DNA of 64,000 bases, from positions 1,054,001-1,118,000 of the forward strand of contig CBDAQU010000002.1 in the NCBI GenBank assembly GCA_965199235.1, given 5' to 3'. Below the pieces are notes generated by a model. That model made no database searches and was not told the origin of the DNA. It worked only from the letters and a program-made list of their open reading frames with translations. Every line of letters begins with the position of its first letter. Within the stretch, counting starts at the first letter, position 1. The stretch comes from BOG-908 sp965199235 (lineage in GTDB: Bacteria; Pseudomonadota; Alphaproteobacteria; Acetobacterales; Acetobacteraceae). Both the position numbers and the translations under genes were made by a program. Shown here in pieces: positions 50,871-60,091 of this stretch.

Positions 50871-51808
50871 GCTTCGTCAGGGCGCTGATACACAAGCCGC
50901 TTGCCTTTACCAGCAGCCAATAAAGTGGCGGCGCGCTGTTTGTCCGACATGTCGCGAGTGTTAGCGCGAAAGTCGAACTCGGCTAGGTAGCGGCTTAGGT
51001 GGGCTTCGCTGATGTTGTGGAACGTGCCGTAGATGCCGCGTTTTATCAGGGCGAAGTGAGACTCGACCGTGTTTGTGTGATGAAAACCGTTAGTCTTCAC
51101 ATACTCGCCGGCCGAATGGTTCACGCTGCCGTGCCCAGCAAACTCTTTGCCAGCGCTCGGGTAGATCGCGCTTTCGTCCGTCATTAGGTAGCTCTTGCGG
51201 TCCGCACTCTTGACCAAAATGGAACGAAGCGTCTTCGCCGTGACGTTGGCGACGTGAAAGCTGCGGGTCTCCCCGCCGCGCTCTACCAGAGCAACAACCG
51301 GCATCTTGCCGACCGGGCCGCGGCCCTCGTGCTTGCGCTTGCTGGCATGCTTGTTTTTCTCTTTGCCACCGATGTAGGTTTCATCGGCTTCCACCACTTT
51401 GTTCTCGCCGCCGATTGGGCCGCTAGATAGGCTTGTGGCCGCCTCCCGCAGGCGATGGAACAGAAACCAAGCGGTCTCGTAATTGGTGCCCAGCAAGCGG
51501 TGCAGCTCGTGGGCGCTAAAGCCCTTCTTGCTAGATGCCATGAGTTGAGCAGCCAGCACCCACTTGCACAGCGGAATGTGCGAACGCTCCATAACAGTGC
51601 CGACCGTGACGCTGAAAGGCTTGCGGCAATCTTTGCAGTTATAGACACCGGGACGTGTGCTCTTGCCCATCAGCTTTGTGATACGCGCGCCCATGACGCC
51701 ACAACGAGGGCAGTTTGGACCGTGCGGCCAAAGCAGGCTTTCCAGATGCTCGCGAGCGGCGCTCTCATCGTGAAAGATTGCAGCGGTGATATCGAACTTG
51801 GCGGCCAT
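50867..51808 (-). CDS. IS1595 family transposase
   Basis: A 313-residue ISXO2-like transposase. The N-terminal zinc ribbon is complete (CPRCGVMGARITKL, YNCKDCRKPFSVTVGTVMER), followed by WVLAAQLMASSKKGFSAHEL and the DDE domain: VEADETYIGGKEKNKH (first Asp), LMTDESAIYPSAG (second) and FHHTNTVESHFALIKRGIYG (Asn/Glu-type third residue). The frame is intact. Upstream at 51825-51845 GAAAACCTACCCC may be the outer end of the element, but I find no inverted partner to the left within 1.5 kb, so element borders are not defined. Confidence 0.9.
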   Translation of the reverse strand: MAAKFDITAAIFHDESAAREHLESLLWPHGPNCPRCGVMGARITKLMGKSTRPGVYNCKDCRKPFSVTVGTVMERSHIPLCKWVLAAQLMASSKKGFSAHELHRLLGTNYETAWFLFHRLREAATSLSSGPIGGENKVVEADETYIGGKEKNKHASKRKHEGRGPVGKMPVVALVERGGETRSFHVANVTAKTLRSILVKSADRKSYLMTDESAIYPSAGKEFAGHGSVNHSAGEYVKTNGFHHTNTVESHFALIKRGIYGTFHNISEAHLSRYLAEFDFRANTRDMSDKQRAATLLAAGKGKRLVYQRPDEA

Positions 51809-52058
51809 CAGTTAGATGTCTCTCGTCTCTGAGAAAACCTACCCCATGAGCCGTGCTACGTCAACCGGATAATTCCCTATTTTTGATTAGCCCTCTCTTT
51901 TGCTTGTGGCGTTCCTAAAAAGTATTCGCGATGTCTCTACTGAAAGACGATCATTTCTTATCTTAGCTCTCACCTTTGGCGTTGCAGCAGTTTTCAAGCT
52001 GCCATATATCTTCGTCACACCCGCGAGTAAGCGGACAACCATCAAGCAGGAGCAGAAC

Positions 52059-52301
52059 ATGGCAAGCTACCATCGACGTCTCGCATCCCAGACTATCGGG
52101 CTCACGCTCGCTACGATCGCCGTCGCATCAACCGCGGCCACTTCAAACGTTACTGCAGCGGCATCGAGCATTCAGGTTAGCTCTCACGTTGTTGGCGATC
52201 TCGGCCTTACGACAATCAAAGCGAACCGGGGTTCATTGCAGGAGAACAAGATGGACGACGACGAGGGAATAGGACCGCTCATCCACCACCACTACCCTTG
52301 A
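52059..52301 (+). CDS. Small exported protein upstream of a diguanylate cyclase
   Basis: An 80-residue protein with a signal-like segment (QTIGLTLATIAVASTAATSN) and a short polar mature part ending MDDDEGIGPLIHHHYP. AGGAG lies seven bases before the ATG at 52059, a good site; a longer frame from 51900 includes a second hydrophobic stretch but no site. No family recognised. It precedes the sensor-type GGDEF gene by about 150 bp in the same direction and may be co-regulated with it. Confidence 0.6.
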   Translation: MASYHRRLASQTIGLTLATIAVASTAATSNVTAAASSIQVSSHVVGDLGLTTIKANRGSLQENKMDDDEGIGPLIHHHYP

Positions 52302-52448
52302 GATCTTCTGCATACAGTAGGCCCGTTGGCCGTCGATGACGCCTAACGGCACTCGCCAGGGTTGTTTCTGCTAGCGGTATAAGTATCATTCTACGTCCCG
52401 GTCCTTTGTCCCTTGCGAGGGATGTTGTAGGCCGGAACGGGGGTGTTG

Positions 52449-55370
52449 ATGTCTCTTGCAATTAAAGAAAGGCGCTCGTATTTCCGAAACGTCATGGCAT
52501 CGGCATTTCTGATTGCCTACTTTGCTTCGATCTCAACTGTTGACGCTAGCCAATCGACATTTCGATCCTACGGCACCGACCAAGGTCTCGCCAGCCTAGG
52601 TGGTGCCTGCATGATCCAGGATCGCGCAGGGTATCTCCTTGTCTGCACCGAGCACGGACTATTTTCCTATGATGGCCGACGATTTGCTAACCTCGGTGTT
52701 GAGCAGGGCCTTCGAATGGGCGGCGAAGTCTATGATTTGGCAGTGAGTACTGAGGGGCGAGTAGCGATCAGATACGCTGAGGAGTTGTTCGTCTCAGACG
52801 GACCTGCGAGCGCGTCCCAAGCGCCAACCTCCCTGCACTTTAGGCCTCTGTTACACCTCGGGATCAGCTTCTACGACGAAAATCCCCACCACGTCGTGCC
52901 GTGGCGAGGTGGTTTCGTGCTTCTTGCGGCTGACACTCTTGAGAAGGTCGTGGTGCCTCAAATGGGCGCCGCAACGATTGAGAACCTGAACTATGATCTT
53001 GGCGAACAGAAGCTACTGAAAGGCGGTATAGCCGTCTTTTCAGTCCAGGGGCGGCTTTGGGAGACATTCGACCACGGTCGAATTTGTTCGGCGGAGCCTG
53101 GAGCTGTCAAGTGCTTCTTGCCCGGAAATGGGCCAAGTGGTGGACCTTGGGTGAGTATTGTGGAAGGTGCCAATGGCGACCTGCTTGCCAGGTCTGCATC
53201 CTCGATCGCCGCGTTCGATGCTAGGCGCGAGCAATGGTCTCTCGCGCAACTACCGGACCAGGGCGACCGATACGACAACTTCCAGAGCCGTCTCGGGATA
53301 TTTCGTACTCCGGACGGCAAGTTGTTTACGCAAACCGATCACGGGCTGGCTTTGCTGACGCCCGCCGGGTGGCAGGTGCTCACGGTTGAGGACGGGGCAC
53401 CCTCTGGTACTATCGTCGGCTCGATGGTCGACGCGACAGGGCAGTTCTGGTTTCGAGTGCTCGGAGCCGGATTGGTACGCTGGGTGGGATACGGACGTTG
53501 GGAGTCCGTGACGAAAGCCAACGGCCTTTCGGACGGCTTCCCGTGGCAAACCGCACGATCTCCTGATGGCCCGCTATGGGTTTCTACAGACACAGCGGTC
53601 GATGAAATCGTTCGGTCTGGCTTGTCTTTACGTGTTGCGCGGGTGCTTCAAGGTTCATCTTTTGCGATGACTGTTGGCCCGCACGGAAGATTGTGGCGTA
53701 GCTCGAAAGACGGTGTACGGGTTTTTAACCCCGTTACGGCCGAGGAGGTCAGAATCGACGTTCCTCCAGTCAACGCGATCGCTGCCGGGCCGAAAGGGCT
53801 TATTTGGCTTGCTACGCAGGAGGGTTTATTCAAAGTGGATGCCACATCGAGCATCCCGACGTCGCCCATACGCGAAGGATCGCCGCGTGCGCAGGTCGCG
53901 AGCTTAGTCTCTGATGGTCACGACGGAATCTACTATCTTTCAAGCGGTCGGCTTCGCCACCTACGTTCGGATGGGAATGACATTCCTGTCGCTGGCGCCT
54001 GGCCGGCAGACGGCTTCGAGCCGGGAGCGATGGCGATCGGCCAGGACGGCTCGATGTGGATCGGCGGATCGGGTGGGCTTTATCGCTTCAAGGTGTCGGC
54101 CGATAGGGTGATCGGCTACGAGCCGGTTTCGACTTCTGATATTCGCACAAACACGATCGACGCAGTGATGACAGATCACAGAGGCTGGGTTTGGATTGGC
54201 ACCGCTCTTGGCGTGTCCGTTTTCGACGGCCAGCGCTGGATCTCTGTCGATGAGGATACCGGGTTGGTGTCGAACGATGTCGATGAAGGGGGCATTCGAG
54301 AGGACCCGGACGGATCGGTTTGGATCACGACCACGCAGGGACTTTCTCATCTGTTAGACCCAAAGTCGCTATTCTGCGATCAAACGATGAAGGCAGTTAT
54401 CAGCAGCGCTGAGCTTGGAACTCGCCGTGTCGACGGCCGCCTCATACCGTTCACGGAGGACGGTTTATCGATCCAGTTCGGGACAATGAACTACGGTTCG
54501 GAACGTTCCATAAAATTTCGCTATAATCTCTCCGGAGTGGACAAGGGGGAAATCGAATCAGCGACGGGCTTTCTGCACTATCCTTTCGTCCCGCCAGGCC
54601 GGCACATTTTAACCGTCGTCGGTTACAATGATCTCACACATCGGACTTCATCTCCCGCTACTCTGGACATCGATATCGATTACCCTTGGTGGCGCCAGTG
54701 GTGGGCGGAGGTTTTCTGGGTAGCCGGTTCGATCATGTTGGTGTTTGCTGCCTGGCAGATACGTTTTTACTCGGTTTTGGCCCGACAAAAGCAACTTCAA
54801 CGGCTTGTCGCTGAAGCGACCGAGAAGCTCAGGTTTGACCGTCTGACCGGTTTGTTGATACGGTCGGAAGTTGAGGAGCGACTTGCTAAAAGACTGGCAA
54901 ACGCACCCTGCTATAGCGAAATGATAATAGCATTATTGGACATCGATCATTTTAAGATGGTCAACGACAAATACGGTCATCTGGGCGGAGACGACGTTCT
55001 CCGCGCCATCGGCCGTCTTGTTTTGAAAGATCTTTGGGAAGGAGAATACGCTGGACGTTATGGAGGCGAGGAAATCCTTCTTGTGCTTTATGATGTCGAT
55101 GGCCGCGGTGCCAAGCGTCTGTCGCACCTGCTGCATTCTATCCGTGGCACACTGTTCAATGCCGCCGGACAGTCGATCCGGGTCACTTGTTCCGTCGGTT
55201 TGGCCCGGCCATCTGCGGGAGATAATTGGGAGTCCCTCATCGGACGTGCTGACGAGGCGCTCTACGAAGCAAAGTCTTCGGGTAGGGATCGAGTGGTCGA
55301 GAGACCCAGTGAGAGTTTAGTCACGCACACTGCGAAGGCGCAACGCCGGTCTACGGCGGGCATGGTATGA
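52449..55370 (+). CDS. Two-component-type beta-propeller sensor diguanylate cyclase
   Basis: A 973-residue membrane sensor. A signal peptide (FLIAYFASISTVDA) leads into a periplasmic ligand-binding part of two beta-propellers built from reg_prop repeats (DQGLASLGGACMIQDRAGYL; GLSDGFPWQTARSPDGPLWV; DHRGWVWIGTALGVSVFDGQ), then a Y_Y_Y domain (IKFRYNLSGVDKGEIESATG) and one membrane helix (VFWVAGSIMLVFAAWQI). The cytoplasmic GGDEF domain has FDRLTGLLIRSE, DIDHFKMVNDKYGHLGGDDV and the active site RYGGEEI. It should make c-di-GMP in response to a periplasmic, perhaps glycan, signal. Start at 52449 has GGGG six bases upstream. Confidence 0.92.
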   Translation: MSLAIKERRSYFRNVMASAFLIAYFASISTVDASQSTFRSYGTDQGLASLGGACMIQDRAGYLLVCTEHGLFSYDGRRFANLGVEQGLRMGGEVYDLAVSTEGRVAIRYAEELFVSDGPASASQAPTSLHFRPLLHLGISFYDENPHHVVPWRGGFVLLAADTLEKVVVPQMGAATIENLNYDLGEQKLLKGGIAVFSVQGRLWETFDHGRICSAEPGAVKCFLPGNGPSGGPWVSIVEGANGDLLARSASSIAAFDARREQWSLAQLPDQGDRYDNFQSRLGIFRTPDGKLFTQTDHGLALLTPAGWQVLTVEDGAPSGTIVGSMVDATGQFWFRVLGAGLVRWVGYGRWESVTKANGLSDGFPWQTARSPDGPLWVSTDTAVDEIVRSGLSLRVARVLQGSSFAMTVGPHGRLWRSSKDGVRVFNPVTAEEVRIDVPPVNAIAAGPKGLIWLATQEGLFKVDATSSIPTSPIREGSPRAQVASLVSDGHDGIYYLSSGRLRHLRSDGNDIPVAGAWPADGFEPGAMAIGQDGSMWIGGSGGLYRFKVSADRVIGYEPVSTSDIRTNTIDAVMTDHRGWVWIGTALGVSVFDGQRWISVDEDTGLVSNDVDEGGIREDPDGSVWITTTQGLSHLLDPKSLFCDQTMKAVISSAELGTRRVDGRLIPFTEDGLSIQFGTMNYGSERSIKFRYNLSGVDKGEIESATGFLHYPFVPPGRHILTVVGYNDLTHRTSSPATLDIDIDYPWWRQWWAEVFWVAGSIMLVFAAWQIRFYSVLARQKQLQRLVAEATEKLRFDRLTGLLIRSEVEERLAKRLANAPCYSEMIIALLDIDHFKMVNDKYGHLGGDDVLRAIGRLVLKDLWEGEYAGRYGGEEILLVLYDVDGRGAKRLSHLLHSIRGTLFNAAGQSIRVTCSVGLARPSAGDNWESLIGRADEALYEAKSSGRDRVVERPSESLVTHTAKAQRRSTAGMV

Positions 55371-55591
55371 CCCTCTGTTTAGCGTCGCCCCAACATCTGC
55401 CTTCAAGATTGCCGCTTTAGCTTCTCTGAGGCCCGTCGGTTTTGTCGACGCGACGGCCTCGGCTGTGAAAGCCCACAGCTTGCTTTTCCGAGCTTTGTAT
55501 GACTAGGGTAAAACCCGACCGAACCGGATCGCGCAGTTCTTCCCCGACGCGGTGCTGATCTGATCACCAGGTTTGCTGGGGCGAGGCAAGC

Positions 55592-56526
55592 ATGCGTGGC
55601 ACGACCGCTGTCGGCGGATCTTCGATTGCGGCGAAGGAGGTGGGGCTGTCGCGCCGTGCGACGGTTGAACGGTTCGGGATCGGCATTGCGACTGCGATCC
55701 GCTGGGTGCGGGCATTCTGTGCCAGCGGCAGCATCCAGGCTGCGGCCTAAGGGGTGATCTGCGCTCGCACCGCATCAAGGCATACCGGGACGTAATCCTC
55801 GGTGCCGTGGCCGCCCAGGTCGACATCACTCTGGCGGAGTTGGCGGAGATGCTGCGTCGGGACCATGAACCGCACGTCGCTTCCAGCCCGGTTTGGCGCT
55901 TCCTGGATCGCCACGCCATGACCATCAAAAAAAGCGCACGCCAGCGAGCAGGACAGGCCCGACGTGCGTGTAAGGCGACAAGCCTGGTTCGACGCGCAGC
56001 CTGATCTTGATTCGCAGCGCCTGGTCTTCATCGACGAGACCGGTGCACCACCAAGATGGCGCGGCTACGCGGGCGGGCGAAGCGCGGCCAGCGCTGTCGT
56101 GCGCCAGTGCCGAACGGACATTGGAAGACAACCACGTTCACCGGTGCGCTGAGCCTTGTCGGCATGACCGCACCCATGGTGCTCGACGGCCCGATGAACG
56201 CCGATGCCTTCCGCGCCTACGTCCGCCACGTGCTCGCGCCCACGCTGCGAGCCGGCGACATCGTGGTAATGGAGAATCTGCTCGCCACAAACACCCAGAT
56301 ATACGCATACTGATCGAGGCCGCCGGCGCCAGGCTGCTCTACCTGCCGCCCTACTCGCCGACTTCAACCCAATCGAAAACGCCTTCGCAAAGCTAAAGGC
56401 TCTCCTGAGAAAAGCCGTAGCGCGAACGATCCCCGATCTATGGCAGATCATCGCCAACGCAATCGACAAGTTCACGCCACCCGAATGCGCTAACTACTCC
56501 ACCGCCGCTGGCTACGAGCCGGACTG
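55592..56526 (+). pseudogene. IS630 family transposase, decayed by several indels
   Basis: Pieces in several frames make up an IS630 transposase: the helix-turn-helix EVGLSRRATVERFGIGIATA, then a stop and a lost base near 55750, ITLAELAEMLRRDHEPHVAS and WRFLDRHAMTIKK up to an A7 run at 55926, RRQAWFDAQPDLDSQRLVFI with DETGAPP, GHWKTTTFTGALSLVGMTAP, and the end LLYLPPYSP with NPIENAFAKLKALLRK out of frame. IS630 members can use slippage at A-runs, but the additional stop and three other single-base shifts show that this copy is dead. Confidence 0.8.
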
Positions 56527-56578
56527 AAAGGATTGTGCTCCAAGCGTAAGATCAATGGATGAGTCCCCTGAGCTCAAA

Positions 56579-57457
56579 CTAGCTCTCGATGGACTCCATC
56601 CGCCAGTAACTCTCCTCCGTACTGTATCCGTAAGCTTCCATTTCCCCGCTACAAATATTGAGAAAAGCGGCGCGTTGCTCCTGTGACCAACTGGACTTTT
56701 CCAGGCTGCATACTGCTGCAGCACTTCCCGCAGTGGTTTCCTGCGGTCGGCCGACTGTGAAAACTTCCCGGATGCGGCCGCACGCGGAGACGCCTGCCTT
56801 GGCGAAGTCGGCCAACCGTCGAGCGGACTGCTCAGGCGCCCGGATGATTTCCTGCTGATCAATCTCAATCGCCCGCTCACCGGCAGCATCCCGGACCGCA
56901 CGCCACGCCGCCATGTTCTTCGCCCAGTCACGGCAATGATACTCGAACGTGTGGCCAGGAAACTTCCTAGACCTCGAGATGACGTTCTCGATCCCCCGAC
57001 GCTTGGCAAAGACGAACACGGCGCTTGGCCAAAGGTCGAGTAGATGCGGTAAAACCTCGATCATTTCGGGGTTGCCGCTCTTGTCCATCCAGGGCGTTTC
57101 CGGATTTAGCCTGTCCACATGCCGTTTGAAGACACTGAAGATGTCGGCTTTAAAAGCCTCCCAATCTATGCGCGCAGCCATCACTTCGCCGCTGCCGCTG
57201 CCAAACTCTGTGTAATGACGGTCTGCTGCAGCCTTGTAGACGCGCAACAGCGGCAGGAAATTGCCCTCCCGAAAACCGCGATACCCTGCGGCCAGCATAC
57301 CGTCAGTTAAGATGCTGGTGCCGGATCGCGGTGAGCCAACGATGAAGAGGGGCGTGTGAAGACTCAAGCCAGTCTTGACGTTGCGTTCGCCCTCCGCAGG
57401 CTCGTTGCACAGGCAATCGACTTCGCAGGCACGCACCCCGCCGACCGACGACACCAA
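56579..57457 (-). CDS. Sulfotransferase family protein
   Basis: A protein of up to 292 residues. The 5'-PAPS phosphosulfate loop is FIVGSPRSGTSILTDGML (about residues 38-55), and the 3'-phosphate-binding region is VFVFAKRRGIENVISRSRKF with the arginine and serine expected. C-terminal AAVCSLEKSSWSQEQRAAFL is typical of the family. The first 30 residues are unlike it; a TTG at about 57367 (LSLHTPLF) may be the real start. In a polysaccharide region it could sulfate a glycan. Adjacent to a decayed IS630 element. Confidence 0.75.
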   Translation of the reverse strand: MVSSVGGVRACEVDCLCNEPAEGERNVKTGLSLHTPLFIVGSPRSGTSILTDGMLAAGYRGFREGNFLPLLRVYKAAADRHYTEFGSGSGEVMAARIDWEAFKADIFSVFKRHVDRLNPETPWMDKSGNPEMIEVLPHLLDLWPSAVFVFAKRRGIENVISRSRKFPGHTFEYHCRDWAKNMAAWRAVRDAAGERAIEIDQQEIIRAPEQSARRLADFAKAGVSACGRIREVFTVGRPQETTAGSAAAVCSLEKSSWSQEQRAAFLNICSGEMEAYGYSTEESYWRMESIES

Positions 57458-57864
57458 TGCGGTCTCCCTTGGCCGGACCGAGTCGGAAGCGATGTCTTGT
57501 TCAGACCGTGTCCGGCAAGAGCACCCTCGGAAATCGGCAAGTCTGAGCCCTCTGCTGTCCTATTGTTGCCGAAGAACTTTCCCTCGTTGAGGCATCCGCC
57601 ATTCGGAGACACGAACCTCGCTTGCGAAACGAAGGTAGAAGTCATTGCCACATTTCGACCTGGTCCCAGTAAACGTTTCGCGCCCCGCACTTGTGCTGGC
57701 GGCCAGTGCTCCGCAATGCGCACCATAGTCTCAGGCCATAGCACCGCAAGCATTGCTTAGAGGCTGTATACGCGCCTTGGTTGCTAACTGACGCAATAGC
57801 GCGGCGCTCCAACCCCGCACATTCTTAATCTAGCACCCGGACGCATCCTTCACAACCTCTGAGT
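57458..57864. other. 407-bp region without a clear gene
   Basis: A minus-strand open frame (57364-57753) overlaps the sulfotransferase start and lacks family features; I do not annotate it. The region should contain promoters of both the sulfotransferase and the beta-helix gene. Confidence 0.4.
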
Positions 57865-57954
57865 ATGCCGGACACTCAAAGATTGGTCGTTAATGATCGG
57901 GATGGGATGGTGAACAGGTTTGCTTGGAGAGCAAAACTCCGCTTTGATGGTTGT

Positions 57955-59583
57955 ATGTTAGGCAAGGTTCGTCCAAAGGCGTCTGTGACGCAAACATTTT
58001 TTCTGGGCCTCGGTGCGCTCGCCAGCGTCGGTGCTGCAAGCGCCAACACGCTGGACCTCAAGGCGGATTGCCACGCTGCTGGCGATGATTTGACCGACGA
58101 CTCACCGGCCCTCAAGATGTGCCTCGAACAGCTTGAGGTCAGCGCTCTCAGAGGTCGGCCGTCAAGTTTGCGTATCCCTACGGGGATCTTCCGCATCGGC
58201 GGTTCGGCCGGCACCATGCCGGTGCTGTCCCGCGGAGTCACCATCATGGGTTACGGTCCGCACGCCTCCACGCTGCGCCTGGACCCAGACTACGCAGGGG
58301 ATCTTCTAGCCTGGGACGAGGCTTGGACGGGCAGTTCGGCCGGCGCCGACAAGATCGACCTCGCCAGTGATGCGACAGGCCCTACCGTCACCGGCCTTCG
58401 TATCACTGGAAACCGCGCAGCCCCACACAGGCAGAACGCCTTGACCTTCTATGACCGCAACGACCATGTTCTGCTGCGGGACGTTGAAATCGCCTACCTG
58501 AACGGCAACTGTCTGACTGTCGGGCAGACACGACGCACGGCCTTGGCCTACCTACGCGAGTCGAGCATCTTCAATCTAAAATGCTTCAGCACCGGGGCGT
58601 CGAACCAGGCCACCGTCACCCTGTCCTCCATGACCCGCCCAGGATCTGACGCGACCGATCAGGTAGACGTGTACAAACTGGCTGTGTTCGATGCGGCAGG
58701 GCAGGGTGTGGCGATACGTAATCCACACATGGGCAGCGCCACTCGAACCATACGGTTCTACGGACTTCGTATCGAAAAAACCGAGGCGGAGGGGTTATCG
58801 ATTGGGGACCCCCGAGACAGGGGCCAGATCGCAGCGATTTCATTGCTGGATTTTACGGTTGTTAACGCGAAAGCGGCAGCACTCCGGATCACGGCGGGTG
58901 TTGGAGCCCCGCAGCCCTACAACATACGTGTGACTGGCGGAGCTATTGGGCCAGGCAACGCGCGCGGAGTGGAGATTGACAGCGGCCGGCAGATAGAGAT
59001 CGCGCTCGACAGCATCGACGCGCCGATCATACTTGGGCCCAGCGCCGGTGCCGACATAACAATACAGGGCAACGGCGCAGAATCGTCGTGGCGGTTTGCC
59101 GGCACGATACCGCCAGGCAGCGGCGCCAATCCGCTGGAGATACGCTCGCCGTTCAGCCTGCGCGGCTTGCCCGCAACCGGCGACCGCGTGGGCGCGGTGG
59201 CGTTGCGCGCCGACCTGCAGGGAGCGGAGACGCGCGCGATGACCATGGACGGGCAAACCCCCAACGCCTACAACTGTATAAATACGCAAGACGGGCAGAC
59301 TTACAGCCTAGGTTTGCGCGTGATGGTCCAGGATCGCGATGCAGCCGCCCGGTCGTTCAACTGGGTTATGCCGGCTGCGACCCTGTCGGCCTGGTACGGT
59401 CCGCACAGCGCCCGGGTTACGCCAGGCTCATTTAGCGTCGTGCAGAACCAAGCTGATGGCGCGTGGATCGGAGTCGGAGCGGATACCACAAACGGGTGCC
59501 TGTCCTTGATGGTGCATGCACCGCCCCCGCACACCGACCACTGGGCGGCGACCGGCCTGGTCACCTACGCACGTGCGCCTTAA
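57955..59583 (+). CDS. Exported pectate lyase-like (right-handed beta-helix) protein
   Basis: A 542-residue exported protein. The ATG at 57955 gives a signal peptide (SVTQTFFLGLGALASVGAAS) and is preferred over an ATG 30 codons upstream. After LDLKADCHAAGDDLTDDSPA comes the glyco_hydro/pectate_lyase_3-type entrance, then beta-helix turns (VTGLRITGNRAAPHRQNALT; VLLRDVEIAYLNGNCLTVG; IAAISLLDFTVVNAKAAALR) and a C-terminal beta-sandwich domain. Such proteins in polysaccharide loci are lyases, epimerases or cell-surface anchors. Catalytic residues cannot be assigned. Its 3' neighbour is a small repeat protein. Confidence 0.75.
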   Translation: MLGKVRPKASVTQTFFLGLGALASVGAASANTLDLKADCHAAGDDLTDDSPALKMCLEQLEVSALRGRPSSLRIPTGIFRIGGSAGTMPVLSRGVTIMGYGPHASTLRLDPDYAGDLLAWDEAWTGSSAGADKIDLASDATGPTVTGLRITGNRAAPHRQNALTFYDRNDHVLLRDVEIAYLNGNCLTVGQTRRTALAYLRESSIFNLKCFSTGASNQATVTLSSMTRPGSDATDQVDVYKLAVFDAAGQGVAIRNPHMGSATRTIRFYGLRIEKTEAEGLSIGDPRDRGQIAAISLLDFTVVNAKAAALRITAGVGAPQPYNIRVTGGAIGPGNARGVEIDSGRQIEIALDSIDAPIILGPSAGADITIQGNGAESSWRFAGTIPPGSGANPLEIRSPFSLRGLPATGDRVGAVALRADLQGAETRAMTMDGQTPNAYNCINTQDGQTYSLGLRVMVQDRDAAARSFNWVMPAATLSAWYGPHSARVTPGSFSVVQNQADGAWIGVGADTTNGCLSLMVHAPPPHTDHWAATGLVTYARAP

Positions 59584-59675
59584 ACGCCAGCCCGAAACGA
59601 AGGGCACTTGCGTCTCCTCTGTTCATCCATCAAAAGCAGATACGCGCTTACTCACGCTGGAAGAAGCGAGGACGT

Positions 59676-60089
59676 ATGCCCTATGAGACTTACGCAACGC
59701 TGCTGAACAAGAAGCTGATCGTCCCGTCACGGAAGACGGCATATATCGCGGTCGATCGCAGCTTTTTCGTCGAAACGTTTTCCAAAATCGTCGCGAGCAT
59801 TTTCGTCGACGAAGGCTGGTATCTTAATCGGTCACCCGACGTGGGGGAAGCTATCAAGCAGGGGTCATTCAGCAGCGCCGGCGATCACTACGCCAGCGTC
59901 GGCTTCTACGAGCACAGGATGCCCTACGAGATTGACGTCGAGGAAAGTTGGTACCTGGAAAACTACGCCGACATTGCTGAAGCGGTCCATAGCGGCGTCT
60001 TTCAGTCAGGCCGCGAGCATTTCTATTCGCTTGGTTATCGCGAGGGTCGCTTCCCTCACCCGAGTTTCACCTTGCGGACCAAAGGGTAG
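59676..60089 (+). CDS. Small protein with two WYL...DV...HY...GxxE(H/G)R repeats
   Basis: A 137-residue protein. Residues about 46-82 (DEGWYLNRSPDVGEAIKQGS, SSAGDHYASVGFYEHRMPY) and about 86-130 (EESWYLENYADIAEAVHSGV, SGREHFYSLGYREGRFPHP) are two copies of a repeat known from alphaproteobacterial glycosyltransferases and surface polysaccharide proteins. The repeat is probably a helical protein- or glycan-interaction unit. No signal peptide. Convergent with the next gene (3-bp gap). Confidence 0.7.
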   Translation: MPYETYATLLNKKLIVPSRKTAYIAVDRSFFVETFSKIVASIFVDEGWYLNRSPDVGEAIKQGSFSSAGDHYASVGFYEHRMPYEIDVEESWYLENYADIAEAVHSGVFQSGREHFYSLGYREGRFPHPSFTLRTKG

Positions 60090-60091
60090 GC

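Noticed and set aside
55926..55932. Programmed frameshift making a functional IS630 transposase at the A7 run
   Set aside because: An additional stop near 55750 and further single-base shifts downstream make a functional product impossible even with slippage.
57364..57753. 129-codon minus-strand open frame overlapping the sulfotransferase start
   Set aside because: No family features, overlaps a supported gene and no good start site.
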